In this document: positions 1 to 10,077 of the stretch, one piece after another
Layout of the letters: each line of letters begins with the position of its first letter
Position numbering within the stretch: position 1 is the first letter of the stretch
Assembly: GCF_004116455.1 (NCBI RefSeq)
Contig: NZ_PDJU01000001.1
Span: forward strand, 1-64,000
DNA from: Arcobacter sp. F155
GTDB lineage: Bacteria > Campylobacterota > Campylobacteria > Campylobacterales > Arcobacteraceae
DNA: 64,000 nucleotides
Direction: 5' to 3'
The notes under the pieces: generated by a model
Told to the model about the DNA's origin: nothing
What the model saw: the letters and a program-made list of their open reading frames with translations, nothing else
Database searches by the model: none
Translations under genes and position numbers: made by a program

Positions 1-251
1 CAAGCTCTGTCAATAGCTAATTGCTCAGCTTTGTCAGCAAATTCACATCCACCATAATATCTTTTATATGGATAACCCTCTGCATACTTGTTAGTAAATA
101 CAGAACCCATTGCTTCCATCACAGCAGGAGATGTGAAGTTCTCACTTGCAATCATCTCTAAGTGTGTTGTTTGTCTTTCTAGTTCTGCTTCTACGATATC
201 AAAAATCTCTTTATCTGCTTGTTCTAGTCTTGCTTCTGTTATGTAGCTCAT
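1..251 (-). CDS. glyA: Serine hydroxymethyltransferase, N-terminal part (cut by window edge)
   Basis: Reading leftward from an ATG at 249-251, the frame stays open to the window edge and gives 83 residues. They begin [18 protein letters not shown] and contain [20 protein letters not shown] and the [15 protein letters not shown] segment, which are hallmarks of the GlyA N-terminal arm and substrate region. GlyA is a PLP enzyme that interconverts serine and glycine and charges tetrahydrofolate with a one-carbon unit in the cytosol. The gene starts 20 bp after the lysS stop on the same strand, so the two are probably co-transcribed (lysS-glyA is a common order in Campylobacterota). The PLP lysine and the C-terminal domain lie outside the window. 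Confidence 0.95.
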   Translation of the reverse strand, partial: MSYITEARLEQADKEIFDIVEAELERQTTHLEMIASENFTSPAVMEAMGSVFTNKYAEGYPYKRYYGGCEFADKAEQLAIDRA

Positions 252-271
252 TTCAAGTCCTTCTTTAATAT

Positions 272-1798
272 TTATTTTTCGTCTTCGTCTTCTTCTGCAT
301 GTAAATCAATTTCATGTTTGATTGGTTTCATAGCAGGGAATAATAATACATCTCTAATTGAGTGTTCATTTGTTAACATCATTACAAGTCTGTCAATACC
401 AATACCTTGACCAGCACAAGGTGCCATACCATAAGATAATGCATTTACAAAGTCTTCATCCATTTCGTGTGCTTCGTCATCACCCGCATCTTTAGCTGCA
501 ATTTGACCTTCAAATCTTTGAAGTTGGTCTAATGGGTCATTAAGCTCAGAGAAGGCATTTGCAATCTCTTTTCCAGCAATAAATAACTCAAATCTATCAG
601 TTAAATGAGGTTTCTCATCATTTCTTCTAGCTAGTGGTGAAATTTCAACTGGATATTCAGTAATAAATGTTGGGTTGATAAGTTTTTCTTCAACATACTC
701 ATCAAATAGTTCACCTTGTAATTGACCTAAATTCATAGCTTCATTTACTTCAAGGTTTTTCTCTTTCATAAATGCAATAATTTTATCTTTGTCTTCAGTA
801 ATATCAGCAGGAACTCCACCAATAGTAGTAAGTGATTCAATTAATGGAACTTCAGAGAACTTAGTAAAGTCAATTTCAACATCTCCATATGGAAGAGTCA
901 TTGGTAAATCTAAGTGCTCAAATAGATACTCAAAATACTCTTTTGTAATATCAATTAAATCTTTATATGTTTTATAAGCCCAATAGAACTCAATAGAAGT
1001 AAACTCAGGATTGTGAGTTGCATCCATACCTTCATTTCTAAAGTTTCTGTTGATTTCAAATACTGCTTCAAATCCACCAACAATTAATCTTTTTAAATAT
1101 AACTCTGGTGCAATTCTTAAGAATCTATCAACACCTAATGCGTTATGGTGAGTAACAAAAGGTTTTGCATTTGCTCCACCTGGAATTGGGTGCATCATTG
1201 GAGTTTCAACCTCTAAGAAACCTTTATCTTCAAAGAATCTTCTAGTAAGAGAGATAACTTTTGATCTAATATGGAAAGTTTTTCTAACTTGAGAGTTCAT
1301 GATTAAGTCTAAATATCTTTGTCTATATCTTAACTCTTTATCTTGGATACCATGGTATTTTTCTGGTAGTGGAGAAATAGATTTTGTTAAAATTGTTAAA
1401 TCATGTACGTGTAGTGATAACTCACCTTTACCAGTAATAAATGGGTATCCTGTTACTTCAATGATATCTCCAACTTCAATGTTCTTTTTGAAAATATTGT
1501 TATAGAAACCTTCTGGTAGGTTATCTCTTGCTACATAAATTTGTAGAATTCCACTTTCGTCTTCAATTTTTAAGAAAGATGCTTTACCCATAAGTCTGAA
1601 GAACTTAATTCTTCCTGCAACTGTATAGTGTCTATTTTCATCTCTTTTATCTTCTTTTTGGAAAATATCTGTATTTACATTTAAATATTTACTAATAGTT
1701 GTATTTCTTGCACTATCATTTGCATATGGGTTTACCCCTAACTCTCTTAAAACATTAGCTTTTTCTATTCTTTGTTGTATATATTTATTTTCAAACAA
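272..1798 (-). CDS. lysS: Lysine--tRNA ligase, class II
   Basis: The 508-residue product is full length for bacterial LysS. An N-terminal OB-fold anticodon-binding domain (about residues 55-145, with [21 protein letters not shown]) is followed by the class II catalytic core. Motif 2 is visible as [14 protein letters not shown], and motif 3 near the C-terminus as [14 protein letters not shown]. The enzyme attaches lysine to tRNA-Lys in the cytosol. It sits between the CvpA-like gene upstream (2 bp gap) and glyA downstream, forming a compact three-gene minus-strand operon. The C-terminus ends in an acidic HAEEDEDEK tail, which is unremarkable. Confidence 0.97.
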   Translation of the reverse strand: MFENKYIQQRIEKANVLRELGVNPYANDSARNTTISKYLNVNTDIFQKEDKRDENRHYTVAGRIKFFRLMGKASFLKIEDESGILQIYVARDNLPEGFYNNIFKKNIEVGDIIEVTGYPFITGKGELSLHVHDLTILTKSISPLPEKYHGIQDKELRYRQRYLDLIMNSQVRKTFHIRSKVISLTRRFFEDKGFLEVETPMMHPIPGGANAKPFVTHHNALGVDRFLRIAPELYLKRLIVGGFEAVFEINRNFRNEGMDATHNPEFTSIEFYWAYKTYKDLIDITKEYFEYLFEHLDLPMTLPYGDVEIDFTKFSEVPLIESLTTIGGVPADITEDKDKIIAFMKEKNLEVNEAMNLGQLQGELFDEYVEEKLINPTFITEYPVEISPLARRNDEKPHLTDRFELFIAGKEIANAFSELNDPLDQLQRFEGQIAAKDAGDDEAHEMDEDFVNALSYGMAPCAGQGIGIDRLVMMLTNEHSIRDVLLFPAMKPIKHEIDLHAEEDEDEK

Positions 1799-1800
1799 TA

Positions 1801-2526
1801 TTAATTTCCTTTTTCCGTATTAGTTGTATTTTCTTCATTTGAAATTGAATTAACAATATTTTCTGTAGCTTCTTTAGTTGCTTTTTCAATCTCTTTGTTT
1901 ACTGCTTCTTTTGTAGATTCAATTGTTTCATTAGTCGTTGTTTTTAACTCTTCAAAAGTTTTTTTTGCTTCTTCAGAGATATTTACTTTTTCACCATCTT
2001 CATTTGAAGGAAGTTTTTCTTCGATTTTTTTAGTAAAGTCTGCTGGGTCTAGTTTAATAATGAAATCACCAGTTTTTACAAGAAGAGGGAAAGTTATTGA
2101 AGTAGAAACTTTTTCATCTAAAAGGTTTCTAAATGACTCAATTTGATAAACAGCATAAGTAATTACTGAGAATATAAAGAATATTTTTGCACTACCAAAT
2201 AAGAATCCTAAAATTCTATCAAAGATTCCAAGTCCACTTGCAGAGAAGATATTACTGATTATAATTCCAGCAACATAAAGAATAATCCAAAAACCAATAA
2301 GACCTACGATAAAACCAATAAGTTTATTAGTTGAACCATTTTCTAAGGCTAAGATAGGTGCAATAATACCACCAATATTTTCAGAAAGCCTAGATGCAAC
2401 AAAAATACCACCTATTATTCCAACTAAACCAAAAACCTCTTTTATAAAGCCCTTCATAAGGCCTTTAAGACCTAATAAAACAGTAATACTTAAGATTATT
2501 ATATCAAATGCAGTAAACTCTTGCAT
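1801..2526 (-). CDS. CvpA family membrane protein
   Basis: This encodes 241 residues from the ATG at 2524-2526, chosen because AAGGA lies a few bases upstream; the frame also extends 10 codons further upstream without a ribosome site. The N-terminal two thirds hold four hydrophobic segments (about residues 5-25, 28-50, 65-90 and 105-130) with a glycine-rich [18 protein letters not shown] motif typical of the CvpA/colicin V production family. The C-terminal third (after about residue 150) is a charged, Lys/Glu/Thr-rich helical tail with an ATKEATEN-type periodicity. The family's role is uncertain: it was linked to colicin V export in E. coli, and later to envelope homeostasis. It is first in the operon with lysS and glyA. 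Confidence 0.85.
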   Translation of the reverse strand: MQEFTAFDIIILSITVLLGLKGLMKGFIKEVFGLVGIIGGIFVASRLSENIGGIIAPILALENGSTNKLIGFIVGLIGFWIILYVAGIIISNIFSASGLGIFDRILGFLFGSAKIFFIFSVITYAVYQIESFRNLLDEKVSTSITFPLLVKTGDFIIKLDPADFTKKIEEKLPSNEDGEKVNISEEAKKTFEELKTTTNETIESTKEAVNKEIEKATKEATENIVNSISNEENTTNTEKGN

Positions 2527-2555
2527 AAATATCCTTATATTTATAATATGGCGCA

Positions 2556-2561
2556 ATTATA
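2556..2561 (-). promoter_or_regulatory. -10 box of the cvpA-lysS-glyA operon
   Basis: On the minus strand the hexamer reads TATAAT in the context GATATAATTGCG, 29 bp upstream of the CvpA start codon. No clear -35 is visible, as is usual in Campylobacterota. Assignment rests on the motif and its position only. Confidence 0.6.
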
Positions 2562-2607
2562 TCTTAGTTTTTCTAAAATAAAAGTTTAAGAGATATTAAT
2601 CTTTTTT

Positions 2608-2616
2608 TGCTAGAAT
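2608..2616 (+). promoter_or_regulatory. Extended -10 of ispG, giving a nearly leaderless mRNA
   Basis: TGC-TAGAAT (TGn plus -10 hexamer) ends 10 bp before the ispG ATG at 2627. A start site about 7 bp after the hexamer would leave a leader of only a few bases. No Shine-Dalgarno sequence is seen in TCTTTCTATT upstream of the ATG. Confidence 0.5.
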
Positions 2617-2626
2617 TCTTTCTATT

Positions 2627-3700
2627 ATGAACAATGTAAAAAGATATCCAACAAAAAAGATTTTCGTAGGTGATGTTGCTATTGGAGGAGATGCTCCAAT
2701 ATCAGTTCAATCTATGACATATAGTAAGACTTCCGATGTGGAAGCAACCGTAGAACAAATTAGAGCATTACACTTTGCAGGAGCAGACATCGTAAGAGTT
2801 GCAGTTCCTGACTTAAAAGCAGCAAATGCATTAAAAGCTATTAAAGAACAAACTTCTTTACCACTAGTTGCAGATATACATTTTAACTATAAATTAGCAT
2901 TAATAGCAGCAGAAGTGGTAGACTGTATCAGACTTAATCCTGGAAATATAGGAGATAAAAAAAGGGTTACAGAGGTTGTAAAGGCTTGTCAACAAAGAAA
3001 TCTTCCAATTAGAATTGGAGTAAACTGTGGTTCTTTAGAGTCACAATTTGAAGACAAATATGGCCAAACAGCACGTGGTATGGTAGAGAGTGCGGACTAT
3101 AATATTAAGTATTTAGAGGATTTAGGTTTTGATGATATTAAAGTATCATTAAAAGCTAGTGATGTTCAAAGAACAGTTGAAGCATATAGAATGCTAAGAC
3201 CTATGAATAATTATCCTTTCCACTTGGGTGTAACAGAAGCTGGAACACAGTTTCATTCAACTATAAAATCTTCAATTGCACTTGGAAGTTTACTTCTTGA
3301 TGGTATTGGTGATACTTTAAGAGTGTCTATGACAGGTGAGCTTGAAAAAGAGATTGAAGTAGGGCGAGCAATACTTAAAGATGCAGGACTTGTACAAGAG
3401 GGCTTAAATATTATTTCATGTCCGACTTGTGGAAGAATTGAAGCTGATTTAGTAAGTGCTGTTGCAGAAGTTGAAGAGAAAACTAAGCATATTAAAACAC
3501 CTTTAAATGTATCTGTTATGGGATGTGTTGTAAATGCTTTAGGTGAAGCAAAAGCTGCTGATGTTGCGATTGCATATGGAAAAGGAGTTGGGCTAATCAT
3601 CAAAAAAGGTGAGACAATAGCAAAACTTCCAACAGACCAATTATTAGATAGATTTTTAAAAGAAGTAGAATTTGAAGCAAAGAAAGAGGGTAATAATTAG
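2627..3700 (+). CDS. ispG: 4-hydroxy-3-methylbut-2-enyl-diphosphate synthase (flavodoxin/ferredoxin)
   Basis: The 357-residue product has the usual length of the bacterial two-domain IspG. The N-terminal TIM barrel starts with [17 protein letters not shown] and [19 protein letters not shown]. The C-terminal FeS domain carries the [4Fe-4S] ligands SCPTCGR (about residues 264-270) and [12 protein letters not shown] (about 298-309). It converts methylerythritol cyclodiphosphate to HMBPP, the penultimate step of the MEP isoprenoid pathway. Its stop overlaps the GTG start of dnaB (TAGTG), so the two are translationally adjacent. The start ATG lacks a ribosome-binding site and lies almost at the predicted transcription start. 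Confidence 0.97.
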   Translation: MNNVKRYPTKKIFVGDVAIGGDAPISVQSMTYSKTSDVEATVEQIRALHFAGADIVRVAVPDLKAANALKAIKEQTSLPLVADIHFNYKLALIAAEVVDCIRLNPGNIGDKKRVTEVVKACQQRNLPIRIGVNCGSLESQFEDKYGQTARGMVESADYNIKYLEDLGFDDIKVSLKASDVQRTVEAYRMLRPMNNYPFHLGVTEAGTQFHSTIKSSIALGSLLLDGIGDTLRVSMTGELEKEIEVGRAILKDAGLVQEGLNIISCPTCGRIEADLVSAVAEVEEKTKHIKTPLNVSVMGCVVNALGEAKAADVAIAYGKGVGLIIKKGETIAKLPTDQLLDRFLKEVEFEAKKEGNN

Positions 3701-5139
3701 TGGATAGTGTATATAGTATAAATATTGAAAGAGCAGTTTTAAGTTCAGTTCTTTTTAATCCAGAGGAGTTAGAAGATATTTTAGGTGTTTTAAAACCTAA
3801 AGATTTCTATTTACCTGCACATCAAAAAATTTATGAAGTAATGTCAAAACTTCATGATGAGTCAATGCCAATTGATGAGGAGTTTATTAAAAAAAGAGTT
3901 GATTCTAAAGATGTTGATGATTCAATATTACTTGAAATACTTTCTGCTAACCCAATTACAAATACTTTAGCATATGTAAAAGAGATTAAAGATGGTTCTG
4001 TAAAAAGAGAACTAGCAACTCTTGCAACAACAATAAAAAAAGTTGCAATAGAAGATGAAGTAAGTGCAAATGATGCTTTAGACACAGTTCAAGGCGAACT
4101 TTATAAAATCTCTACAGATAGTGCAACTTCTGAGTTAAAAGAGATGGAAACTATTACTTCTGATACTCTTTCATACATAAAGAAAATGAAAGAGTTAGGA
4201 AATACTCACTTAACAGGGCAAACAACTGGATTTTATGATTTAGATAAAAGAACAACCGGATTTAATGAAGGTGACCTTGTAATTTTAGCTGCAAGACCTG
4301 CTATGGGTAAAACAGCACTTGTTTTAAATATGGCTTTAGCCAATGTTGAAGCAGGAAAAGGTGTTATCTTTTTCTCTCTGGAAATGCCAGCAGAACAACT
4401 TATGTTAAGGATGCTTGCTGCAAAAACTTCAATCCCTTTACAAAACCTAAGAAAAGGTGATATGGATGATAATCAATGGGCAAACTTAACGGGAGCCTTT
4501 GAAGATTTAAACCAGAAAAAACTTTTTGTTGATGATGGTGGTAGTATTAACATTAACCAGTTAAGAGCAAGGGTTAGAAAACTAGCTCAAAATGAAGATA
4601 ATAAAATTTCAATGGTAATCATCGATTATCTTCAACTTATGCAAGGAACTGGAAATAAAGATAGACACCAAGAGGTTTCTGATATTTCAAGGGGACTTAA
4701 AATGCTTGCTAGGGAGATGAAAATTCCTGTTATTGCACTTTCTCAGTTAAACAGGGGACTTGAAAATAGACCTGATAAAAGACCAATGCTTTCTGACCTT
4801 AGGGAGTCTGGTGCTATTGAGCAAGATGCCGATATTATCATGTTTGTTTATAGGGATGATGTATATAGAGAAAGAGATGAAGCAAGAAAAGAGAAAGAAG
4901 CTAAAGACAAAGGTGAAGAGTATAAATCTACTTTTGTAAATAAGCCTGAAGAAGAAGCTGAGATTATTATTGGTAAACAAAGAAATGGTCCAATTGGTAC
5001 TGTTAAACTTGATTTCCAAAAGCAATACACGAGATTTGTTGATAAAGAAAACTCTAATGATGCTCCTATTGAAGTAGTATTTGAATCTATTTCTGATACT
5101 GAAAAAGAAGCAAATATTGAGGTTCCTAATATTTTATAA
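3700..5139 (+). CDS. dnaB: Replicative DNA helicase DnaB
   Basis: This encodes 479 residues from a GTG start that shares its first base with the ispG stop. The N-terminal all-helical primase-interaction domain (about residues 5-100, beginning SINIERAVLSSVLFNPEEL) is followed by a linker and the RecA-like motor domain (about 165-455). Walker A is AARPAMGKTAL (about 195-205), Walker B is MVIIDYLQLMQG, and the arginine-finger region is GKQRNGPIGTVKLDF. It is the hexameric helicase that unwinds DNA ahead of the replisome. A charged insert near residue 390-425 (ARKEKEAKDKGEEYKS) is a common feature of epsilon-group DnaB proteins. There is no intein and no sign of truncation. Confidence 0.97.
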   Translation: MDSVYSINIERAVLSSVLFNPEELEDILGVLKPKDFYLPAHQKIYEVMSKLHDESMPIDEEFIKKRVDSKDVDDSILLEILSANPITNTLAYVKEIKDGSVKRELATLATTIKKVAIEDEVSANDALDTVQGELYKISTDSATSELKEMETITSDTLSYIKKMKELGNTHLTGQTTGFYDLDKRTTGFNEGDLVILAARPAMGKTALVLNMALANVEAGKGVIFFSLEMPAEQLMLRMLAAKTSIPLQNLRKGDMDDNQWANLTGAFEDLNQKKLFVDDGGSININQLRARVRKLAQNEDNKISMVIIDYLQLMQGTGNKDRHQEVSDISRGLKMLAREMKIPVIALSQLNRGLENRPDKRPMLSDLRESGAIEQDADIIMFVYRDDVYRERDEARKEKEAKDKGEEYKSTFVNKPEEEAEIIIGKQRNGPIGTVKLDFQKQYTRFVDKENSNDAPIEVVFESISDTEKEANIEVPNIL

Positions 5140-5206
5140 TATTTAAAGTTATTTATATTTAAGAAAGTACTTGCCATAATAATAAATCTTATTATAAGGT
5201 TTGATT

Positions 5207-5596
5207 ATGAAAAAGGCTTTCTCCTTACTTGAACTTATTTTTGCAATTGTTGTAATAGGTATTATAGCTTCTTTTGCAGTTCCTAAATATATTGATACAA
5301 GAGATAGTGCTCTTGCTTCCACAATAAAAAGAGACTTAATTACTGTAATAACCTCCGTTCAAAGCTACTATTTAATAAACCAAGAAATTGAAAAAATCAC
5401 TGATAGTGTAAGTGTAAACGAGTCAAATTGGCTAGTTGAAGATAAAAAAATGCTTTTTAATGACAAAAAAGAAGAGTGTCTAAGCTTAGAACTATCAGAG
5501 TCTAGTATAATTATTACAATTGAACCATCTAAAGGAAATGTTTGTAAAATATTAGAAGAGATGGGTGTAAAAAGTGAAACATTTGACTTAATATAA
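5207..5596 (+). CDS. Pseudopilin-like protein with type IV prepilin N-terminus
   Basis: This encodes 129 residues from the ATG at 5207, preceded by AAGG; an in-frame TTG two codons upstream is less likely. The N-terminus MKKAFSLLELIFAIVVIGII is a class III signal. The prepilin peptidase would cut after the Ala preceding FSLLE (usually Gly in this position), leaving an N-methyl Phe and the Glu at +5 of the mature protein. A single hydrophobic helix is followed by a small globular domain with two cysteines (EECLSLE and NVCKILE) that could form a disulfide. It may belong to a type II secretion or type IV pilus-like machine, but no other pilus gene is in the window, so its role is open. Confidence 0.8.
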   Translation: MKKAFSLLELIFAIVVIGIIASFAVPKYIDTRDSALASTIKRDLITVITSVQSYYLINQEIEKITDSVSVNESNWLVEDKKMLFNDKKEECLSLELSESSIIITIEPSKGNVCKILEEMGVKSETFDLI

Positions 5597-5604
5597 GGTT
5601 GCTG

Positions 5605-6129
5605 ATGACAAAAGCTGTTTTTTTGGATAGAGATGGAGTAGTAAATGTTGAGAAAAACTACTTATATAAAATAGAAGATTTTGAGTTTATTGATGGAATA
5701 TTTGACTCTTTAAAGAAAGTACAAAACTTAGGCTATAAACTTTTTATAATAACAAATCAATCAGGAATAGGAAGAGGTTATTATACAAAAGAAGATTTTG
5801 AAAAACTAACTTCATGGATGTTACAAGAGTTCAGAAATAATGAAATTGTAATATCGCAAGTAGAACTATGTCCCCACGGTCCTAATGACAACTGTCTTTG
5901 CCGAAAACCTAAAACTGGTATGATTGATAAGATACTAGAAAATCACAATATCGATTTAGAAAACTCATGGCTTGTAGGAGATAAATCTTCTGATATAAAA
6001 TGTGCTAAAAATGCAGGAATACTAAATACAATACAGGTTAAATCAGGTCATAAATTTAATGAAAATGAGTCACTTGCTAAGTATATTTGTGAAAGTATTA
6101 AGGATATAGATAAAATTATACAGACATAA
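5605..6129 (+). CDS. gmhB: D-glycero-beta-D-manno-heptose 1,7-bisphosphate 7-phosphatase
   Basis: This encodes 174 residues from the ATG at 5605, six bases after an AAGG; the upstream TTG overlaps that ribosome site. It is a HAD-superfamily phosphatase with FLDRDGVVNVE (motif I, catalytic Asp near residues 7-9), ITNQSGIGRG (motif II) and WLVGDKSSDIKCAKNAG (motif IV). A zinc loop C-P-H-G-...-C-L-C-R-K-P lies around residues 91-108, the signature of GmhB. It removes the C7 phosphate in the ADP-heptose pathway for the LPS or lipooligosaccharide core. The heptose kinase of the same pathway is found 4 kb downstream in the same gene run (10078). Confidence 0.93.
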   Translation: MTKAVFLDRDGVVNVEKNYLYKIEDFEFIDGIFDSLKKVQNLGYKLFIITNQSGIGRGYYTKEDFEKLTSWMLQEFRNNEIVISQVELCPHGPNDNCLCRKPKTGMIDKILENHNIDLENSWLVGDKSSDIKCAKNAGILNTIQVKSGHKFNENESLAKYICESIKDIDKIIQT

Positions 6130-6141
6130 TATTTTTTTAGA

Positions 6142-6147
6142 TAGAAT
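6142..6147 (+). promoter_or_regulatory. Possible internal -10 (TAGAAT) before apt
   Basis: TAGAAT in the 54-bp gap between gmhB and apt could start a transcript for apt and trpB. The evidence is motif and position only. Confidence 0.35.
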
Positions 6148-6183
6148 AATTACACTTTGTAAAAAATAATGTTAGGATTTAAT

Positions 6184-6726
6184 ATGGTATTAACTCAAGA
6201 AGAGAAAAAAATAATAAATGATTCAATTAGAGATATCAAAGATTTCCCAAAAGAGGGGATTGTTTTTAAAGATATTACAACACTATTAAATAATAAAGAA
6301 GCATATCAAACTTTAATGAACCATTTAGAACAAAGGTACAAATCCTATGATTTAGATTATGTTGCAGGAATAGACTCAAGAGGGTTTATTTTTGGTGCAG
6401 CATTAGCGGATAGATTAAAAGTTGGTTTTGTTCCAGTTAGAAAAAAAGGAAAACTTCCTAGTACAACAGTTTGTGAAAAATATGAATTAGAGTATGGTTT
6501 TGACGAAGTTGAAATTCATCTTGATGCTTTTCCAAAGAAAAATGCAAGAGTATTAATGATTGATGATTTAATTGCAACAGGTGGAACAGCAAATGCAGCT
6601 GCCAAACTTATCAAACATGTTGATGCCGATTTAGTTGAAGTATGTTTTTTATTAAACTTAACATTTTTAGAGGGTGCAAAAAAAGTAGAAGAGCATGCAC
6701 CAGTATATTCAATATTAGAAATTTAA
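6184..6726 (+). CDS. apt: Adenine phosphoribosyltransferase
   Basis: This encodes 180 residues, the normal Apt length, from the ATG at 6184 preceded by TAGGATTTA; an in-frame ATG five codons earlier lacks a ribosome site. The sequence shows [15 protein letters not shown] near the N-terminus, [15 protein letters not shown], and the PRPP-binding loop [20 protein letters not shown] (about residues 118-137). It salvages adenine to AMP using PRPP in the cytosol. It is followed 9 bp later by trpB, which also concerns a PRPP-linked pathway only indirectly. Confidence 0.96.
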   Translation: MVLTQEEKKIINDSIRDIKDFPKEGIVFKDITTLLNNKEAYQTLMNHLEQRYKSYDLDYVAGIDSRGFIFGAALADRLKVGFVPVRKKGKLPSTTVCEKYELEYGFDEVEIHLDAFPKKNARVLMIDDLIATGGTANAAAKLIKHVDADLVEVCFLLNLTFLEGAKKVEEHAPVYSILEI

Positions 6727-6735
6727 AGAAGTGAT

Positions 6736-7953
6736 ATGAAAGAAAATAACATTTATATACCAAAGAAAAGTAAATTTGATCCAGATGAAAATGGACATTT
6801 TGGAGAGTTTGGAGGAAGATATGTCCCTGAAACTTTAATGCCTATTTTAAAAGAGCTAGAAGAAGAGTATAACAAATATAGATTTGATAAAGGTTTTTGG
6901 ACTGAAGTCAATGACTTACTTAAAGATTATGTAGGAAGAGAAAACCCTTTATACTTAGCAAGAAATGTTAGTGAAGAAATAGGTGCAAAAGTATATCTAA
7001 AAAGAGAAGATTTAAATCATACAGGTGCACACAAAGTTAATAATGTAATTGCACAAGGACTTTTAGCAAAAAAACTAGGAAAAACAAAAGTAATTGCTGA
7101 AACAGGAGCAGGACAACATGGTGTTGCAACTGCAACTATTGCAGCTCTTTTAGGTTTAGATTGTACTGTTTTTATGGGTGCAAAAGATGTTGAGAGACAA
7201 GAGTTAAATGTATTTAGAATGAAACTTCTTGGTGCAAAAGTTATAGCTGTAGAGTCTGGAAGTAGAACACTTAAAGATGCGATGAATGATGCTATTAGAT
7301 ACTGGGTTACAAATGCAAGGGATACATTTTATATCATTGGAACTGTTGCTGGTCCACATCCTTATCCATTAATGGTTAGAGATTTCCAAGCAATTATTGG
7401 ATATGAAGCTAGAAAACAGATTTTAGAAAAAGAAGGAAAACTTCCTGATTATGTATTAGCATGTATCGGTGGTGGATCAAATGCAATTGGAATGTTCTCA
7501 CACTTCTTAGAAGATGAAGAAGTAACTTGTGTGGGAATTGAAGCAGGTGGTTTAGGACTAGATACAGATAAACATGGTTGTTCTCTAGAAAAAGGGAAAC
7601 CAGGAATTTTACATGGACAGTGTTCATATCTTTTACAAGATGAAAATGGACAAGTTTTAGAAGCTCACTCTATAAGTGCAGGGCTTGATTATCCAGGAAT
7701 TGGACCTGAACACTCTTTCCATAAAGATAATAAATCAGTTCAGTATGATTCGGTTACAGATGATGAAGCTATGGATGCTTTTGTATGGTTAAGTAGAAAA
7801 GAGGGAATTATTCCTGCTTTTGAATCTGCTCATGCAATTGCATATTTAAAGAAAGCAAAAGATAAGTTACAAGGTAAGACTGTGATTATTAGTCTTTCTG
7901 GTCGAGGTGATAAGGATATGGTTCAAGCTAAAGAAATTTTACACTTTGACTAA
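6736..7953 (+). CDS. trpB: Tryptophan synthase beta chain
   Basis: The 405-residue product is typical of TrpB1. It carries [17 protein letters not shown] at the N-terminus, the PLP lysine in the HTGAHKVNN motif (about residue 98), [14 protein letters not shown], and the phosphate-binding [10 protein letters not shown] (about 243-252). It condenses indole with serine to form tryptophan, normally in an alpha2-beta2 complex with TrpA. No trpA or other trp gene is adjacent; instead the gene sits between apt and a DedA gene. The partner TrpA must be encoded elsewhere, or the gene acts alone. Confidence 0.96.
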   Translation: MKENNIYIPKKSKFDPDENGHFGEFGGRYVPETLMPILKELEEEYNKYRFDKGFWTEVNDLLKDYVGRENPLYLARNVSEEIGAKVYLKREDLNHTGAHKVNNVIAQGLLAKKLGKTKVIAETGAGQHGVATATIAALLGLDCTVFMGAKDVERQELNVFRMKLLGAKVIAVESGSRTLKDAMNDAIRYWVTNARDTFYIIGTVAGPHPYPLMVRDFQAIIGYEARKQILEKEGKLPDYVLACIGGGSNAIGMFSHFLEDEEVTCVGIEAGGLGLDTDKHGCSLEKGKPGILHGQCSYLLQDENGQVLEAHSISAGLDYPGIGPEHSFHKDNKSVQYDSVTDDEAMDAFVWLSRKEGIIPAFESAHAIAYLKKAKDKLQGKTVIISLSGRGDKDMVQAKEILHFD

Positions 7954-7965
7954 ATAAGGCTAGGG

Positions 7966-8640
7966 ATGAAAGAGTTTTTAAGAAATAATGCAGGAAAAAT
8001 ACTTTTTATAGTAGTAGCTTTATTTGTGGTTTTTTTAGGATATAGCCTTTATCAAGCACCTGTTGAAGGTATTGAAAATAGGTTTGTTTATCTTTTAAAA
8101 ACATATGGATATATAATTTTATTTGCTTGGAGTATTTTAGAAGGTGAAGCTGGTCTTATTATGGCTGGTCTTTTATCTCATACTGGTGATATGAATATGT
8201 ATATGGCAATTTTTATTGCAGGACTTGGTGGCTTTGTTGGTGACCAAATCTACTTTTATACTGGAAGATTTAATAAGTCTTATGTTCATAGAAAGTTCAA
8301 AGGTCAAAGAAGAAAATTTGCCTTAGCTCATATTTTATTACAAAAATATGGTTGGCCAATTATTTTTGTTCAAAGATATATGTATGGTATGAGAACAATT
8401 ATTCCAATCTCAATTGGACTAACAAGATATAGTGCAAAGACTTTTGCTTTTATTAATCTTATTAGTGCTTGGTGTTGGGCAGCTATTACTATCGTTCCAA
8501 CTTGGTACTTTGGTGAAGAGATTTTAATTGTTTTAAAATGGTTAAAAGAACACTGGTATTATGCTTTACCATTCGCATTATTAATTGGTGGAAGTATAGT
8601 TTATTATTTCCATGTAATGACAAAGAAAAAGGAGAAATAA
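7966..8640 (+). CDS. DedA family membrane protein
   Basis: The 224-residue polytopic membrane protein shows an N-terminal hydrophobic segment, then the DedA/SNARE-associated core. This contains LEGEAGLIMAGLLSHTG, a GGFVGDQIYFYTGR motif, and the conserved arginine region QRYMYGMRTIIPISIG, with about five membrane segments. Bacterial DedA proteins are implicated in undecaprenyl-phosphate or phospholipid flipping and in envelope stress. The gene starts 12 bp after trpB and abuts pepA with no gap, so it is part of the long plus-strand operon. The substrate cannot be read from the sequence. Confidence 0.88.
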   Translation: MKEFLRNNAGKILFIVVALFVVFLGYSLYQAPVEGIENRFVYLLKTYGYIILFAWSILEGEAGLIMAGLLSHTGDMNMYMAIFIAGLGGFVGDQIYFYTGRFNKSYVHRKFKGQRRKFALAHILLQKYGWPIIFVQRYMYGMRTIIPISIGLTRYSAKTFAFINLISAWCWAAITIVPTWYFGEEILIVLKWLKEHWYYALPFALLIGGSIVYYFHVMTKKKEK

Positions 8641-10047
8641 ATGGTATTAAATTTAATTGAAAAAAATATAAAAAAAGTAAATACTGATTTAGAAATTATA
8701 ATTGTAGATTCTATTAAAAATTTAAAAGAAAAAGAGATTTTAGAAAATTTAGGTTTTGAAGCAAAAGATGAAGTATCAGTTTTACTTCCTGAATCAAGAA
8801 AGATTTTTGTTGGTTGTGAAGCTAATGATTATGACTCTTTAGCAATTGCAATTGCAACTGCTGTTAAAAAATTTAACTCAACAAAATTTACAAGTGCAAA
8901 AGTTAAAGCTGAAAAAGAGAGTTTAAAAGCTTTAGTTGAAGGTGCTGCTCTTGGTGCTTATAAATTTGATAAATATAAATCTGAAAAGAAAAAAGAGAAA
9001 GAAAAAGAGTTAAACTTTTGTATTGAAAAAGTTACAAAAACTATTAAAAATAGTTTTGAAGAGTCTTTAGAGATTGCAAAAGCTGTAAATAAAACAAGAG
9101 ATATGGTAAATACTACACCAGATGATTTCTATCCAGATGTTATGGCAAAAGAAGCAAAAGATATCGCTAAGGAAACAAAATTAGAGTGTGTAATTCATGG
9201 TGAAAAGTATTTAGAAAAAAATGCAATGTTTGCAATGCTAAGTGTTGGTAGAGCGTCAAGACATGAATCTAAACTTATTCATTTATCATATAAACCATCA
9301 AATGCTAAGAAGAAAATAGTATTAGTTGGAAAAGGTTTAACGTATGATTCAGGTGGGCTATCTTTAAAACCAGCAGACTTTATGACAACTATGAAATCAG
9401 ATAAAAGTGGTGGTTGTGCAGTTCTTGGAATAATGAGTGTTATTTCAAAACTACAACTTCCTTTTGAAGTTCATGGTATTGTTGGTGCTGTTGAAAATAT
9501 GATTGGTGGAGATGCTTATAAACCTGATGATGTATTAAAAGCTAAAAATGGAACTACTATTGAAGTTAAAAATACAGATGCAGAAGGAAGACTAGTATTA
9601 GCTGATTGTTTATGTTATGCACAAGATGAGATTAAAAATATTGATTATCTTTTTGATTATGCAACATTAACTGGTGCTTGTGTAGTTGGAGTAGGTGAAT
9701 ATACTTCTGGTATCATGGGTAATAATAATCAATTAGCTCAAGAAGTTGTAAATAATGCTGAAAAAGCAGGTGAATATGCTACTGTTTTACACTTTAATAG
9801 ATTTTTAAAGAAAACAATCAAATCTGAGGTTGCAGATATAAATAATATTGCAAACACTAGATATGGAGGTTCGATTACAGCGGGAATTTTCTTAGAAAAA
9901 TTTATTTCAAAAGAAAATAAAGATAAATGGGTACACCATGATATCGCTGGACCTGCCTATGTCGAGAAGGCTTGGGGATATAATCCATTTGGTGGAAGTG
10001 GTGCAGGAGTTAGAATGACTCTTGAGTTTTTAAAGAATATTAAATAA
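8641..10047 (+). CDS. pepA: Leucyl aminopeptidase (M17)
   Basis: This encodes 468 residues. The N-terminal domain (to about residue 150) is variable and lysine-rich. The C-terminal catalytic domain carries the dinuclear metal site motifs GKGLTYDSGGLSLKP (about residues 231-245) and NTDAEGRLVLADCL (about 311-324), which are diagnostic of M17 aminopeptidases. It hydrolyses N-terminal amino acids from cytosolic peptides and may also bind DNA, as PepA does in E. coli. The start ATG directly follows the dedA stop. All catalytic residues visible in the motifs are intact. Confidence 0.95.
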   Translation: MVLNLIEKNIKKVNTDLEIIIVDSIKNLKEKEILENLGFEAKDEVSVLLPESRKIFVGCEANDYDSLAIAIATAVKKFNSTKFTSAKVKAEKESLKALVEGAALGAYKFDKYKSEKKKEKEKELNFCIEKVTKTIKNSFEESLEIAKAVNKTRDMVNTTPDDFYPDVMAKEAKDIAKETKLECVIHGEKYLEKNAMFAMLSVGRASRHESKLIHLSYKPSNAKKKIVLVGKGLTYDSGGLSLKPADFMTTMKSDKSGGCAVLGIMSVISKLQLPFEVHGIVGAVENMIGGDAYKPDDVLKAKNGTTIEVKNTDAEGRLVLADCLCYAQDEIKNIDYLFDYATLTGACVVGVGEYTSGIMGNNNQLAQEVVNNAEKAGEYATVLHFNRFLKKTIKSEVADINNIANTRYGGSITAGIFLEKFISKENKDKWVHHDIAGPAYVEKAWGYNPFGGSGAGVRMTLEFLKNIK

Positions 10048-10077
10048 TGTTATAGTATATTTTCATTAGGAGAAAAA

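Noticed and set aside
789-977. Open frame opposite lysS
   Set aside because: It is antisense to a clear conserved gene, with no ribosome site and no recognisable domain.
2500-2626. Possible tRNA or small RNA between cvpA and ispG
   Set aside because: No cloverleaf or conserved hairpin; the region holds two divergent -10 boxes and nothing else.
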